NCBI RefSeq assembly: GCF_964355755.1
Contig: NC_092671.1
Coordinates: 9,621,001-9,685,000 of the forward strand
DNA: 64,000 bases
Reading direction: 5' to 3'
Source: Antedon mediterranea
Lineage: Eukaryota > Echinodermata > Crinoidea > Comatulida > Antedonidae
Positions 12,801 to 22,352 of the stretch are shown piece by piece. The position numbers and the translations under genes were made by a program. Below the pieces are notes generated by a model. That model did not search any database. It was not told the DNA's origin and worked only from the letters and a program-made list of their open reading frames with translations. Each line of letters opens with the position of its first letter. The stretch's first letter is position 1.

Positions 12801-15800
12801 ATGCTATCCAACAATGGAGAAACATGTACTGGTAAGTTTACCCATTGAGGTATCACTCATAACTATATAAATTCATAGGCAGACTATTGATAAAAATTAT
12901 AATGCTACGGGTATCAGTGGCTGGATCACAATAGAGCTAAATCAAAACGGTAATGTAAAACAGCAAGAAAAAGTGCCAAGTTTTCGAAAACACAATTCCT
13001 TCATCGTAACTATTACACAGTTTAGTTCTATTCCAATCCAAAAGAATAAACTCAAATATTGACTACACAAGGTCATAGATCATATTATCCAAATGTAAAA
13101 GAAATAAGTGACTGATGGTTCCCACAAAAAGGCCAGTTTTTTTTATGGCAAGTTACGCAGAAATACTACGGAAACTTTACCTTTCCTAACTCCTATCAAT
13201 CAGTCTACTTCAGTTAAAAATACTAGAAACAAATAATGTATTGGTGTTTTTTTTTAGACATTGACGAATGTGAAAACCAAGACGCATGTAGAACTAACGA
13301 AATCTGTACTAACTTTGATGGAGGCTTCTCATGCGCATGTGTAGAAGGCTATGTTGCCGTCTCATATGGTTGCGTTGCTTCTTTGTCCTTCCGTGGTGAA
13401 ATACGTGTCGTGGAAGTTAATGGTTCCGAGGAAATGGCGGCATGGGATCCACAATTAGAAGACCCAACATCAGAAATATACCAAGAATACGCAGAACATA
13501 TGTGTATTATTGTAAGTTGTCGCAATTGGTTTTACAATTAAAGTTATTAAATACATTGTATTTACAAATGGCTTATTTTTCAAAATATCGTTTTGAAATC
13601 TCATTTTAAAGAATATTAATATGTACAGTAAGCATTGAAGATGAAACGGACATGCTTTTCAGCTATAAAAACAGATCTTTGAATTTAATCTCCAATAAAA
13701 GAGATTACTAATCAATTTTATTATTCAAAATGGTACTTAAAAAGGAACCCGTTATTAACAACTAAGCAACACTGACTTTCATAGTAAACATCTTTTCTAA
13801 ATATTATCTATTCTATCATATCTATTTGAATAAGACATATTCTTTAACAAAACGGACAGTCAATAATGTATCTACATAGGCCTACACAACGTTAATGAAA
13901 TACACTATTCTAAAAAGTCACACTTATTTATTATCAGATAAACCATGCCTACCAAACGATACTGAGTACTTCTGCCACCTTCTACGATTGCTCAATCATT
14001 GGATTTGCGGAAGGAAGCATAATAGTCGTATATGAAATCAACTTCTTTGCTAACACCACGATGGAAGGGGAGGAGTTACTGCAGGTGCTTCTTAACGAGA
14101 CAGATGCTGATGACCGCCTGTACTCGGACGGTTCTGTTCGAAGTGTCACTTTAGATCTTTCATATGATGCAGTGGGAGAAAGTAAGATTAACTGGTTTTT
14201 TTTTTTAAAGAGCGATGTTTTTAAAAGTTCTACCGATTCTCATACTGTTAGATACATGCCCAATAACAAGAAACTGAGTGGCTGTTTCATGTCAAACGAC
14301 GGTAACAAGCCCACCCATATCACACTGCCGCACCTACCATCCAAATATTATATTACACATAAACCTCCAGATAAACTTTCAGTATATTGTATGTCAGGCC
14401 GTATAAACAGAACCCATGTGCGAGAACGATTGTAGTCAACAAAAGATTTAAATTAACCATAACAATACATCCAGAAGTTGTATTTTTGCTGCTACTATTC
14501 TGCAATTTACCAAAATAACCCTTTCTTTTAGATTTACCTATTGTGTGCGAAGATGACTATTGTTACAATGGCGGTACCTGCTTTGTCAATTCACTTATGG
14601 AAAGACAGTGCAAGTAAGTGTTAAACATGTGTCTATTATAAAACTTAGTTCCCACTAGGACGAACCGACCAATGACAAGCGACAGTTAATAATCCATCGC
14701 TTGTGATTGGTCTATTATTATGTGCGTTGCGCTTACGTCTAAAATATAAATAAAAATATAAAATTTGAGTAATAGAAGTGTCTGTCTATAACCTAAGATA
14801 CACCTTTTAAAAACATATATTTGCTTGGTCTACTTAAATTAGAACTTACTAGATGGCACGCTCGCTTCGCTCGCGTACCATCTAGGTCGTGCCCACATAT
14901 GGTTCTCGAATACATAGTAATTTCAGCGTAAAAAAACTGGCGATTTCAAAATGTAGGCCTACGTACCGCATGACTATAAAACATTTATTTATGTATTTAT
15001 GTAGTCAACCAAAATTAGCACCGTGCGAATTACTTCCAAAAGAGAAACTTCTCACAAAATGAGTCCAAATGTTTCATTTGGACTCATTTAAACAAACCCA
15101 ATTTGTATTTTGTATCTAACATTATTGAGGGTTGGGTTTTTTTTTTAATAGGCCTATAAATAACATAACACTAAATAGAGTAAAACATTTCCGATTTAAT
15201 AACTGTTAAAATTGTCACTGTCATAGTCGATTGAAATAGTAAAGTACATGTAACGATACACCACCACGACGTTTATATTTTTTGTAATTATTAATCAATA
15301 CAAACGTTGAGAAGCAACTGTCAGTAATAAAGTATTATATTATTATGTGTTTATAATCTAAAAGTAGGGGCTACCCACACTCACAGTAATAAAGTTTATT
15401 AGTATATTTGTTTATATTATAATAAACAGTAGGCCTACCAACGCACACAATAAGAAATTTGCGATTCAAATGGCTATCAAAAGTGGTTAATACCTATTTA
15501 CAGTATTGTATAGGTTTACAATACTATTTATGTTTATTCTCAAAGGGCCCATAAATTGACCTACTTGTGTTAAATCATGGAGGTATGCAAGCATGGTTAA
15601 ACCAAATAATTTGGAATGTTCCATTCATCGCAAATCAATACATTTGTATAAACGTATATTAAATCTATCAAAATAGTATTTTTTAAAGAAAATCGGCCTG
15701 TCTTCAACATTATGATACTCTACTCGAGCTGTTCAACCGGTTTTCAGCTATTAAAAACAATTATCGTAGGAGGAGATAGGAAAATGCGAAGTATCCTCGT

Positions 15801-18800
15801 ATTATTGTGTACAGGTATTTTTCATGAGGACATCCATTAGACAGTGTATACCACGATCGGAAAACACCCCTATTTGGGGCAAATGGTTGAACCTAAATTC
15901 GTTTTAATTGTCAATAACTAATTATCTAACTAAATTTAATTAGTAAACAGGGTTACATCAGGTGGTTAAAATCAGTACCGAGATTATGACCAACTTTACA
16001 TACCATCGAGTACACATTCTAGAAATAACGCGCGATTTACAGAATTTTGCCCTTACGTAAATTTATATATAGATACAGTATTTTACATCCAAATATCTAA
16101 ATCTAAAATATTGTATTACAGTTGTACAGATCTTTATACTGGAGACCGATGTGGTGACTGTCCAAACAATTATTGTCAAAATGAGGGAGTTTGTTCTACA
16201 GTTGAAGGCATCCCAAGTTGCAGGTAATTAACATTTATGCTATTTACTTTGCAAGAAAGATTTAAGATTTTTAGGAAATAGAGCCGAATTAGTTTTGGGG
16301 AGGGGATAAGAATGGGCCAAAAATAGTATATCTTTGATTCCACATAAACATCGTATTGTAGGGTGGTTTTCCCCAGGTAAACCAAAAAAAAATAATATTC
16401 CATTTTCAAAGATTAAACAATTTATTAAATTATTTTTTTTTAGTTGCAAAACATACTACTCTGGTTTACAGTGTGAAACAGTCAGTTGTCCCGATGGATA
16501 TTGTAACAATGATGGAATTTGTTCAATCAGCTTAGAAATGCCAGAACCAGTTTGCAGGTAAGTTACACTGCAACGATAGGCCTAATATTGCAACTGTTTA
16601 CTGAAAAGAGATCAACTAGACTAGAATATTGGTCACACTAATATTTTAATCAGACAAGAGTGAAATTAATTTCACTCTTCCCTGGTTTTAATCAACTCGA
16701 TTGTGTAAACCACCATTCTGCTATCTGTTAAATGTAGTGAATTAAGCCTTATCTACACTATCAAACTTTATATGACAAAAGAAATGTGATGTGGCCTTAT
16801 ATGGACATGATGATGTAATCTCACTACCATATTTGGGCATATCACACATCCCTTCAAACTAGTTTGATAGTGTAGACAGAGCTTACGATTAGCAGTAGAA
16901 TTAAATATATATTTAAATTTATATTTAATTAAATTTGATTTTTGTTTTTAGTTGCTCTATTGGATTATCCGGTGACCGTTGTGAGACGTGTTTAGATGAA
17001 TATTGCTTGAATGGAGGAAATTGTTCAACAGAAGTAGAAGGTACAATTTGCAGGTAAGGAAACATTTTTAACGACAGTTTTGCGGTCAGTGTTATCTTAA
17101 TTGTGTTTGTTGAATCATTATTTACGTATAGTCACATTGTTGTTGCATAGCGTACATTGTAAAATACCGCAGCAGATCGTTACGAATATAAAGTATCATT
17201 TCAATCAATCCGGTGGTTTGAAAGACATCGTGATAGTACAATGGCATCCACGTTTTAATACAGTCTCATCTTTTAAAAACCTTTTTAGTTGTCCGGAGCA
17301 TTTTATTGGTGACCGATGTGATTCGGTAGCCTGTCCATACAACTACTGTCAGAATGGTGGAACATGTTCGATAACTATAGAAGATCCGGTTCCAGTTTGT
17401 AGGTACGTTTATGAACAGCACCTTAATGCCACTTAGGCTGAAGCTCTTTTTGAGTTGCCTTGATTCGATACTTTTCCAATGTTTAATTCTGAAAGCATAC
17501 CGCATTTGTATTTTCGTAATTATTTCTAATTTTCAAACCAATACTATTTCATCAGAATTTCAATATTATCGTTTTCTTTTTTGTAGTTGTACTGACGATT
17601 ACACTGGAGATCAATGTGAAAACAAAGGTATGTATCGAATCGACTTTTACTGTATTTTTAGTAAACGCTACCGACATTAGGCCTAAGTAGTTTAAAAGAC
17701 TAGGCCTAGAAGCTACAACAAGGATTAAGAATGGGGATTTCAAGTGATTTGAATCTAAAAAGAAAGGTGCTTCAGCAAGCTCCAAAAGTACCATGGAAAT
17801 ATTCATAGAACGGTGCCTTTGTAGCTCACAGAGTGATTGCCTATTCAAACTTGAATTCCATGAAACAGACTGTATGCCAAGGTAGTGCGTACATTTCGAC
17901 ATGCAAATTTCAATGTTGTATTCCTTTTATTTCCAGACACCACTTCAGATAGCCTGCTACTTATTGCCATCGTAGTTGGATCCATTGTTGGATTTATGTT
18001 CCTCTTGATTCTTATGGGATGTTGCTTCGTGTTCTTAATTGGTCGACGTCGCAGAAGACAACACAAGTATGCTAGCAACATCTCCAGCGGCTTTGTCGTT
18101 CGTAACGCTAATCCAGGCGCATTCTTCAGTGCTGGACACGATCCATTTAGAGACAGTGATTCTATATCTGGTAGCTCTTCCATCAACGGCGAGGATAGCA
18201 GACTCATGCATCTTGCCCATGTACTTAGAAATGCTCCACATCTCAATGTAAGTTGATCAACTATTACATAATTTTCCCATAACTTCTCTTAGGCTATGGC
18301 ACACGAATTCATTAGTATATGATACTTTATTAGTAAATGGATACTCTTACTCTCGCAACTTGCAAACAACTGGATATCTTATAGACAGTAACAGCTGTTG
18401 CAAACTAAACTAACATTTATTATGTTTCGCAATATAACATTAAATTATCTTTTTTTTTTCTTAGAATCACATGAGAACGAGAATGTCTGAAACAACAGGT
18501 TCAGTGTCAGATTCAGAATTTATGAGACCGTACCTAGCGACAGGAATGGAAGCAGCGAGCAGTGTTGGGGTAAGTACAAATACGAATATTACTTGACCAT
18601 ACAGTAGGCCTAATTGGAAACAGATTATTAAAATTCTATTGGACCTGTATTAACAAACTGTATTTTTTGTTTCATTTTAGGATGACGAATATGAAAACCC
18701 CGTCAGTCCAACAAGAAAAAGAAATTTCTTATTTCCCGGTGTAGTGCGGAATTCGAACCCCTTTGACAGGCCATCTACCTCTAGAAATGAACGCCGCCAT

Positions 18801-18821
18801 CAAAACTATTTCGATTACTGA
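1..18821 (+). CDS. Mucin-like transmembrane protein, NIDO-AMOP-VWD-EGF-SEA-EGF-TM (5' partial)
   Basis: This is a cell-surface modular glycoprotein of the MUC4/SUSD2-like class; the N-terminus lies outside the window. I phased 42 exons, each with GT-AG borders and continuous frame: 1-153, 356-845, 992-1183, 1448-1567, 1749-1954, 2230-2317, 2500-2694, 3012-3119, 3437-3694, 4549-4734, 5127-5308, 5570-5750, 5860-6006, 6480-6602, 6722-6844, 7166-7411, 7662-7790, 7915-8043, 8216-8338, 8512-8643, 8815-8946, 9114-9227, 9381-9506, 9834-9956, 10046-10288, 10485-10622, 10863-10985, 11235-11363, 11688-11800, 12120-12360, 12691-12831, 13258-13511, 13938-14181, 14532-14613, 16122-16223, 16444-16557, 16952-17053, 17289-17402, 17587-17627, 17937-18247, 18465-18569, 18681-18821. 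They sum to 6744 nt with the TGA at 18819-18821. The domain order matches membrane mucins of invertebrate deuterostomes. Function in adhesion or barrier formation is inferred from the family. Individual exon borders are predictions by eye and a small exon could be missed. Confidence 0.9.
600..1567 (+). other. AMOP domain of the mucin-like protein
   Basis: The domain is spread over the end of exon 356-845 and exons 992-1183 and 1448-1567. It shows the AMOP cysteine spacing: [19 protein letters not shown], then AWCFQSS, QCCYR, and finally PQYYCCKES with a [13 protein letters not shown] segment. All introns here are phase 1. AMOP domains occur in extracellular adhesion proteins such as MUC4 and SUSD2, normally just before a VWD domain, as seen here. 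Confidence 0.8.
1982..2039. repeat. Perfect 18-bp inverted repeat in an intron
   Basis: The arms AATTTGACCAATCACAAA (1982-1999) and its exact reverse complement (2022-2039) flank a 22-nt loop, only 27 bp past the 5' splice site of the VWD exon. The core CCAATCACAA is shared with the larger MITE at 2702-2872, so this is probably a shrunken relative. Confidence 0.75.
2702..2872. mobile_element. MITE-like element, TTAA-type, family A
   Basis: The left end TTAA-GCTTGGTTCCCACTAG is matched by the inverted right end CTAGTGGGAACCACGC followed by TTTA. Inside are further inverted segments (ACAAGCG against CGCTTGT, with TTGTGATTGGTC). There is no coding capacity, so it is a non-autonomous DNA transposon. 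A TTAA target would fit a piggyBac-type transposase, but the right flank has diverged by one base. Confidence 0.65.
3734..3897 (+). repeat. Three tandem copies of a GCGCCCTCTA module
   Basis: GCGCCCTCTA followed by a CGT(C/T)ACAC segment occurs at about 3736, 3799 and 3877, each followed by a TTTGG- or ATTTG-like stretch and AAAACAAAGCAA. The copies are 63-78 bp apart. A related sequence occurs once more near 61485. It lies in an intron. Confidence 0.6.
3979..4534. mobile_element. Non-autonomous TIR transposon, TTAA-type, family B (copy 1)
   Basis: It is bounded by TTAA on both sides, with inverted ends AGATGTATTGTCC and GGACAATACATCT. It is about 556 bp, AT-rich and non-coding. It lies in the intron before exon 4549 and its right end is only 14 bp upstream of that exon. 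A shorter copy of the same family is at 47107-47423. TTAA flanks suggest mobilisation by a piggyBac-like transposase. Confidence 0.8.
4822..4843. repeat. (TA)n microsatellite in an intron
   Basis: A run of alternating T and A about 20 bases long follows the donor of exon 4549-4734. Confidence 0.85.
4868..4990. repeat. Dispersed GTGTCCCCT/GGGG module
   Basis: Contains GTGTCCCCTGAAAAGGGG, GTCCCCTTAATCACGGGG and TGTCCCCTTGATTACTG. Similar strings recur at 10395-10470, 10683-10800, 36300-36365 and 38780-38905, so this is an interspersed family. I cannot classify it. Confidence 0.5.
10395..10470. repeat. Dispersed GTGTCCCCT/GGGG module
   Basis: Contains GTCCCTGAATATGAG, TTTGTTCCACGGGGAAG and GTGTCTCCTTAATAG, in the intron before exon 10485. 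It is the same family as 4868-4990. Confidence 0.45.
10683..10800. repeat. Dispersed GTGTCCCCT/GGGG module
   Basis: Contains CCTGAAAAGGGGTGTGGG, TTTCACGGGAAGGG and TCTCCCGAATAGGGGTGG. It is a longer member of the same interspersed family, located in the intron before exon 10863. Confidence 0.5.
11688..12360 (+). other. SEA-like domain 1, apparently without a cleavage site
   Basis: Exons 11688-11800 and 12120-12360 encode a module with the SEA pattern: [11 protein letters not shown] near the start, a [10 protein letters not shown] helix, [18 protein letters not shown] and VTFSVNFN in the core. At the place where cleaving SEA domains have G-S-[VI]-[VI]-V, this one reads NGIEVTFSV, so self-cleavage is not expected. 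The fold is assigned by eye from the hydrophobic pattern and position between EGF domains. Confidence 0.6.
12691..14181 (+). other. Two EGF-like modules followed by a cleaving-type SEA domain
   Basis: Exon 12691-12831 encodes an EGF-like module (NPCNEG, then [14 protein letters not shown]). Exon 13258-13511 begins with [11 protein letters not shown] and then enters a SEA domain ([15 protein letters not shown]), completed by exon 13938-14181. The SEA core contains [14 protein letters not shown], which matches the G|S-x-x-x self-cleavage site of MUC1-type SEA domains. Cleavage there would leave two non-covalently linked subunits at the cell surface. Confidence 0.75.
14643..14740. mobile_element. 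Truncated family A MITE
   Basis: The left end (CTTAGTTCCCACTAGGACG) and core (AATGACAAGCGACAG, TTGTGATTGGTC, GTGCGTTGCGCTTACGTC) match the element at 2702-2872, but the right inverted end is absent. It lies in the long intron between 14613 and 16122. Confidence 0.6.
14849..14885. repeat. GC-rich hairpin in an intron
   Basis: CTAGATGG..ACGC arms flank CTCGCTTCGCTC, giving an almost perfect palindrome of about 37 bases in an otherwise AT-rich intron. It is probably an end or core of a decayed element. Confidence 0.6.
15059..15090. repeat. Short perfect hairpin in an intron
   Basis: ATGAGTCCAAATG is followed three bases later by CATTTGGACTCAT, an exact inverted repeat. No function can be assigned. 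Confidence 0.65.
16742..16885. mobile_element. MITE-like element, TTAA-type, family C (copy 1)
   Basis: The left end TTAAGCC..ATCTACACTATCAAACTTTAT and the right end GTTTGATAGTGTAGACAGAGC are inverted. The interior carries ATGTGATGTG, GACATGATGATGT and ATATTTGGGCATATCACA. Two further copies are at 43637-43783 (opposite orientation) and 44378-44541. Confidence 0.75.
17937..18821 (+). other. Transmembrane helix and cytoplasmic tail of the mucin-like protein
   Basis: Exon 17937-18247 encodes one hydrophobic helix ([20 protein letters not shown] and a following MGCCFVFLI) with a stop-transfer run RRRRRQHK, giving a type I topology. The tail continues in exons 18465-18569 and 18681-18821. It contains HDPFRD, DDEYENP and NSNPFDRP, which resemble DPF, tyrosine-based and NPF endocytic adaptor motifs. 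The protein ends HQNYFDY. The motif functions are inferred from known short linear motifs. Confidence 0.85.
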
Positions 18822-21017
18822 TAGAATAGGATAATATTTTAAATATTTATTTTGGTAATTTTATGTAGACCTTCTCTGGGCATATGTAGTAGAGATATGC
18901 TCATGTTGCTAAAGAATGTGTTCTATTTACCGTAGGCTATTTAATAATTACGAGAGTGTCATAAGTTGCTGTTTCTAATAAAAGTTAGCTTATCATATAG
19001 TACAATACGTACAACTAAGCTGTTTTGGTTTACAGAATCAGGGACGGGACGGGAATGGGAGAGTGAGGGGAGGGAAGCGCCCAACAGCCGATTAGACAGA
19101 TAAGTTTCGCTTCTTTGAAAATAGCAGCTAACAAAGTCAGCTGACGACATACAAGACTCATGTTATGTAGTTCAATTATCTATATTTTTTTACTTTAATG
19201 AATTTTTGTATATTTAGACAATAACGATGTAATGGTGAATGATGTGAGTTGGTAAAGTGTTGCAATACGTTTCAGTAAAGTACAGTGTGTGTACCATCTT
19301 GCCATATGTTTTTGTATTAGGCTTGTTACATTAATCGTAGATTAAATCGATGACGTCAAATATCCTGTATACATTTGCGATACGAATTAACTATATTAAT
19401 GAATAGATGAGCATAATATACGCCCAGTGGGTTGATTTTCTGATTTAATTACAGTTTATATTTGTTGTTTAATCCAATAGAACCTGTCCACAAACAACTA
19501 CGTCTTATAAACGTTTTGAAAGCTTCAGAAACTTTTCAGTCCAAGATTTAGTTTAGTGACTTCCAAGTTCCCGGCGGCTTGAGCCATGGGATACGACTTG
19601 ATGCTAAGTAGTTGATGTAATGAGGGAAGAGTTGATATTGTATAAAGTATTTAATTATGTAATGTATGTTTTGTAATTAATAACTGTATTTAATATTATT
19701 ATATATGTATGGTGGTTATTATATTTTTCTAAAGTTTAGCTGTGTAACTGTGTAACAAGTGTAAATCCTATATGAAAGTTTATTAAAATAAAAAATTGAA
19801 TTTGTGTTAAGTGTATACTGTTCTTCCAAATACGAAAGTACAACAAAACGTAAGAATTGTTGCTATTTAGATAATTATGTCTTAAGGGCAACTTTACCAA
19901 GAACCATATTTTGACAACTATTAGGGATGTACATATGATTTCAGAACAATTGCGAGATTTATATCGCCGTCGCCATAAATTGCTGTGACGTCCAGGATTG
20001 TTATTTATATTACGAAATAAACCATAGGAAAGGTACAAAAATAAAGATGCACAATTTAATGAAATAAATAGGCGCTGTCCGCCTATTCATGAAAGTTCCT
20101 CAAGATAATCTTGCGGTCAAACAGAAAGTTTTCAGAATACTTATGGTTGCACTTTCTTTTAATAGACTTTCTTGCTTTAGGAAAAAACCCCATCTTTTTT
20201 ATAAGCAAATACTGTATAGCAAGGCCAATTTTTTAATACATACAATCAAATACACTCTCTGAACAAGTAATAGCTCAACCGTGGAAGAATCCTCCATTCT
20301 TCAACAAGCAAGGACAGAGCCTGGTAGTACCACAACAAAAAGACCAAACACAAACATTATAGTTTATTAGACTTATTTTAATTGTTACGGTTATAACTAT
20401 AAATTACAGAGTTACTGTATATTATTTACTGAAAAATACAAACATTAAATCAAAACCTGGCTTATGGTTGTTTTTCATGATTATTGATTGCTTTTCTCCC
20501 TGTCAGGGCAAGTGCGTCAAGTACCACATGCTTAACTGATTACTTGAACTAAGAAGTACATGTTCTGTGGGGTGGAAAAGGTTCCGATTTTTAATTCACT
20601 CAGCATTAAAAAAGGGTTACAATACAGATTATACTGGCTCGAAAGACATTTTGCAGATCCTTATCATCAATGCCATTATACAAAACATTTGATGATGTAT
20701 ACAGTACCTAAGTATAGTTTTATTGTAAGCAATTTTTTTATTGGATGAGATTATAACATGAAGGTAAAACCAACATGTAACCTAAAAAAAGTGCATTACA
20801 TACAATGACAAAAAAATAAATAAACCCAGTATTTTTAACATAACATTTTACCTGACCTACCCTTTAATGTATGTCGAGAAATGCAGAGCATTATAACAAC
20901 AAAAAACCAAGCATAAATTTGCACTTATGGTGCCAAATGTAAATATATATCAGTCCATCAATGTTGATATATTTATCACAAACATTTAAATTTACATAAA
21001 AGTGTTTTTATTTTCAT
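18822..21017. other. 3' UTR of the mucin-like gene and intergenic DNA
   Basis: There is no further open frame of note. It must contain the 3' UTR of the mucin-like gene from the left and of SRP19 from the right; the genes converge. A purine-rich GGGACGGGAC segment lies near 19043. Otherwise I see only AT-rich unique-looking sequence. Confidence 0.7.
19787..19792 (+). terminator. Candidate polyadenylation signal AATAAA (mucin-like gene)
   Basis: AATAAA occurs in TATTAAAATAAAAAATTG, 966 nt past the stop codon. Other AATAAA strings occur near 18977 and 20041, so the used site is not decided. Confidence 0.3.
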
Positions 21018-22352
21018 TCAACGTTTCTTTTTGTCTTTTCTTCTGCCTTTGTTTTGATTGGAATCTGTGGATCCACCATGCTTTTGCTGACGAGATTTTA
21101 ATTTTGGAATTGATTCTCCAATGTACATCATTATAGATTTTCCTGAATAGTAAATAATAATTATTATATATCACATGTTTAAATTCATGCTATCTGATTG
21201 AGCACTACTATTTATCTATAACACACAATTTTCGATTATTTAGAGTACAGTACTAAAGGCTGTTTCCCACCAAATACATCAATCATCATGAGGTTGATAG
21301 GAGCATTGCGCACAAGAAATGATTTTTTTTAGGGTTTTACTGTCAACACATATAAAAGATGCCTAGCTATCTGAAACTAGCACTGTTAGCAGAGGAGTGA
21401 TCCCTAGGCGGGTAGGTACAGTACCTAATAAATGATGATGGTCAGTGGGTAGATTTCATACATAACCAGTACAGATTTAAAAATCAAAAGATCACTTACT
21501 TGTGGGGTACTGGGCCAACTTAGGTGTGCCATCTTCATTACGCAATTGGATGCGTATACGACCTCTAGGCTCTCGGTTTTGTTCTCTATTGTACAATTTA
21601 TTCTGAAGGGAAAAAAAGAAACAATAACAGTATGTTTTCATTAACAAAAAGGTATTAAAGGGGTAAGTAAGAAGGCGGTGGTGTTAAATATACAATGGAA
21701 AGAACAAAAAAACATTTAACTGAAAATTCACTGTACCTCTACACCAATGGTCATCCCTGCAGCCAAGCATACATCTCTGATTTCATGTGTTGTAGGATTT
21801 TCTACGCATTTTGTCTTGGCTATCTTCCTGCCCTCTACAGCTGATTTTTTACTGTTAACATATGCTGGGTATATACATATCCACCTAGATGGAAAAACAA
21901 CATGATTTACCTCAAAGTATGCATGCCACTAGCTACTACTAGAAGTCACTTCACACTACTACTACTAGTCTAGGCCTACTCTATCTCTAATGTATTAAAT
22001 TAGGTAGTAGGCCTAGATAGTAGGCCTAACTATACTAAAAAAGAATGACTCTAACTACATACAGTATCCTAGCTAGTAATATTATAATAATTAATAGGCA
22101 ACATAAGTATAACAGTATATACCTATACTAATCAACTGGCCTTTACCTACCTAGGCCTAGCATAACTGACCCACCCACCTAAGCAAACAAACAGGTTACG
22201 CCGGGAATCCGTTGCGCCCGCTTGATTTCAACGTAGCGCCTAGGCCTAGCCTACTATAGTCAAACCCATCGAAGGTTTATGAAGTAAGAACAGCATAAAT
22301 TACTTATTACTAACCTTTCTCTTAGCGTATGGTCTTTAGTTAAATGTGCCAT
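21018..22352 (-). CDS. SRP19: Signal recognition particle 19 kDa protein
   Basis: SRP19 binds helices 6 and 8 of SRP RNA and prepares it for SRP54 in the particle that sends ribosomes making secretory proteins to the ER. Four exons on the minus strand read 22352-22315, 21884-21737, 21602-21500 and 21142-21018, all GT-AG, giving 137 residues, close to the 144 of human SRP19. Diagnostic segments are WICIYPAYVNSKKSAVEGRK, VENPTTHEIRDVC, RGRIRIQLRNEDG and SIMMYIGESIPKLKSRQQK. The tail NQNKGRRKDKKKR is the usual lysine-rich end. The start is the first ATG in the first exon, just ahead of the conserved core. It converges with the mucin-like gene; no functional link is apparent. Confidence 0.95.

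Larger units (their letters stand above)
14532..17627 (+). other. Juxtamembrane EGF-like repeats split by phase-2 introns
   Basis: Exons 14532-14613, 16122-16223, 16444-16557, 16952-17053, 17289-17402 and 17587-17627 encode short EGF-like repeats with the theme CPxxYCxNxGxCS and GDRC. Each intron lies in phase 2 immediately before the C-S/T segment (Cys-Arg or Cys-Asn/Ser joined across the junction), so each EGF domain is cut in two. This differs from the calcium-binding array upstream, where introns lie between domains, and shows a separate round of exon duplication. Confidence 0.8.
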
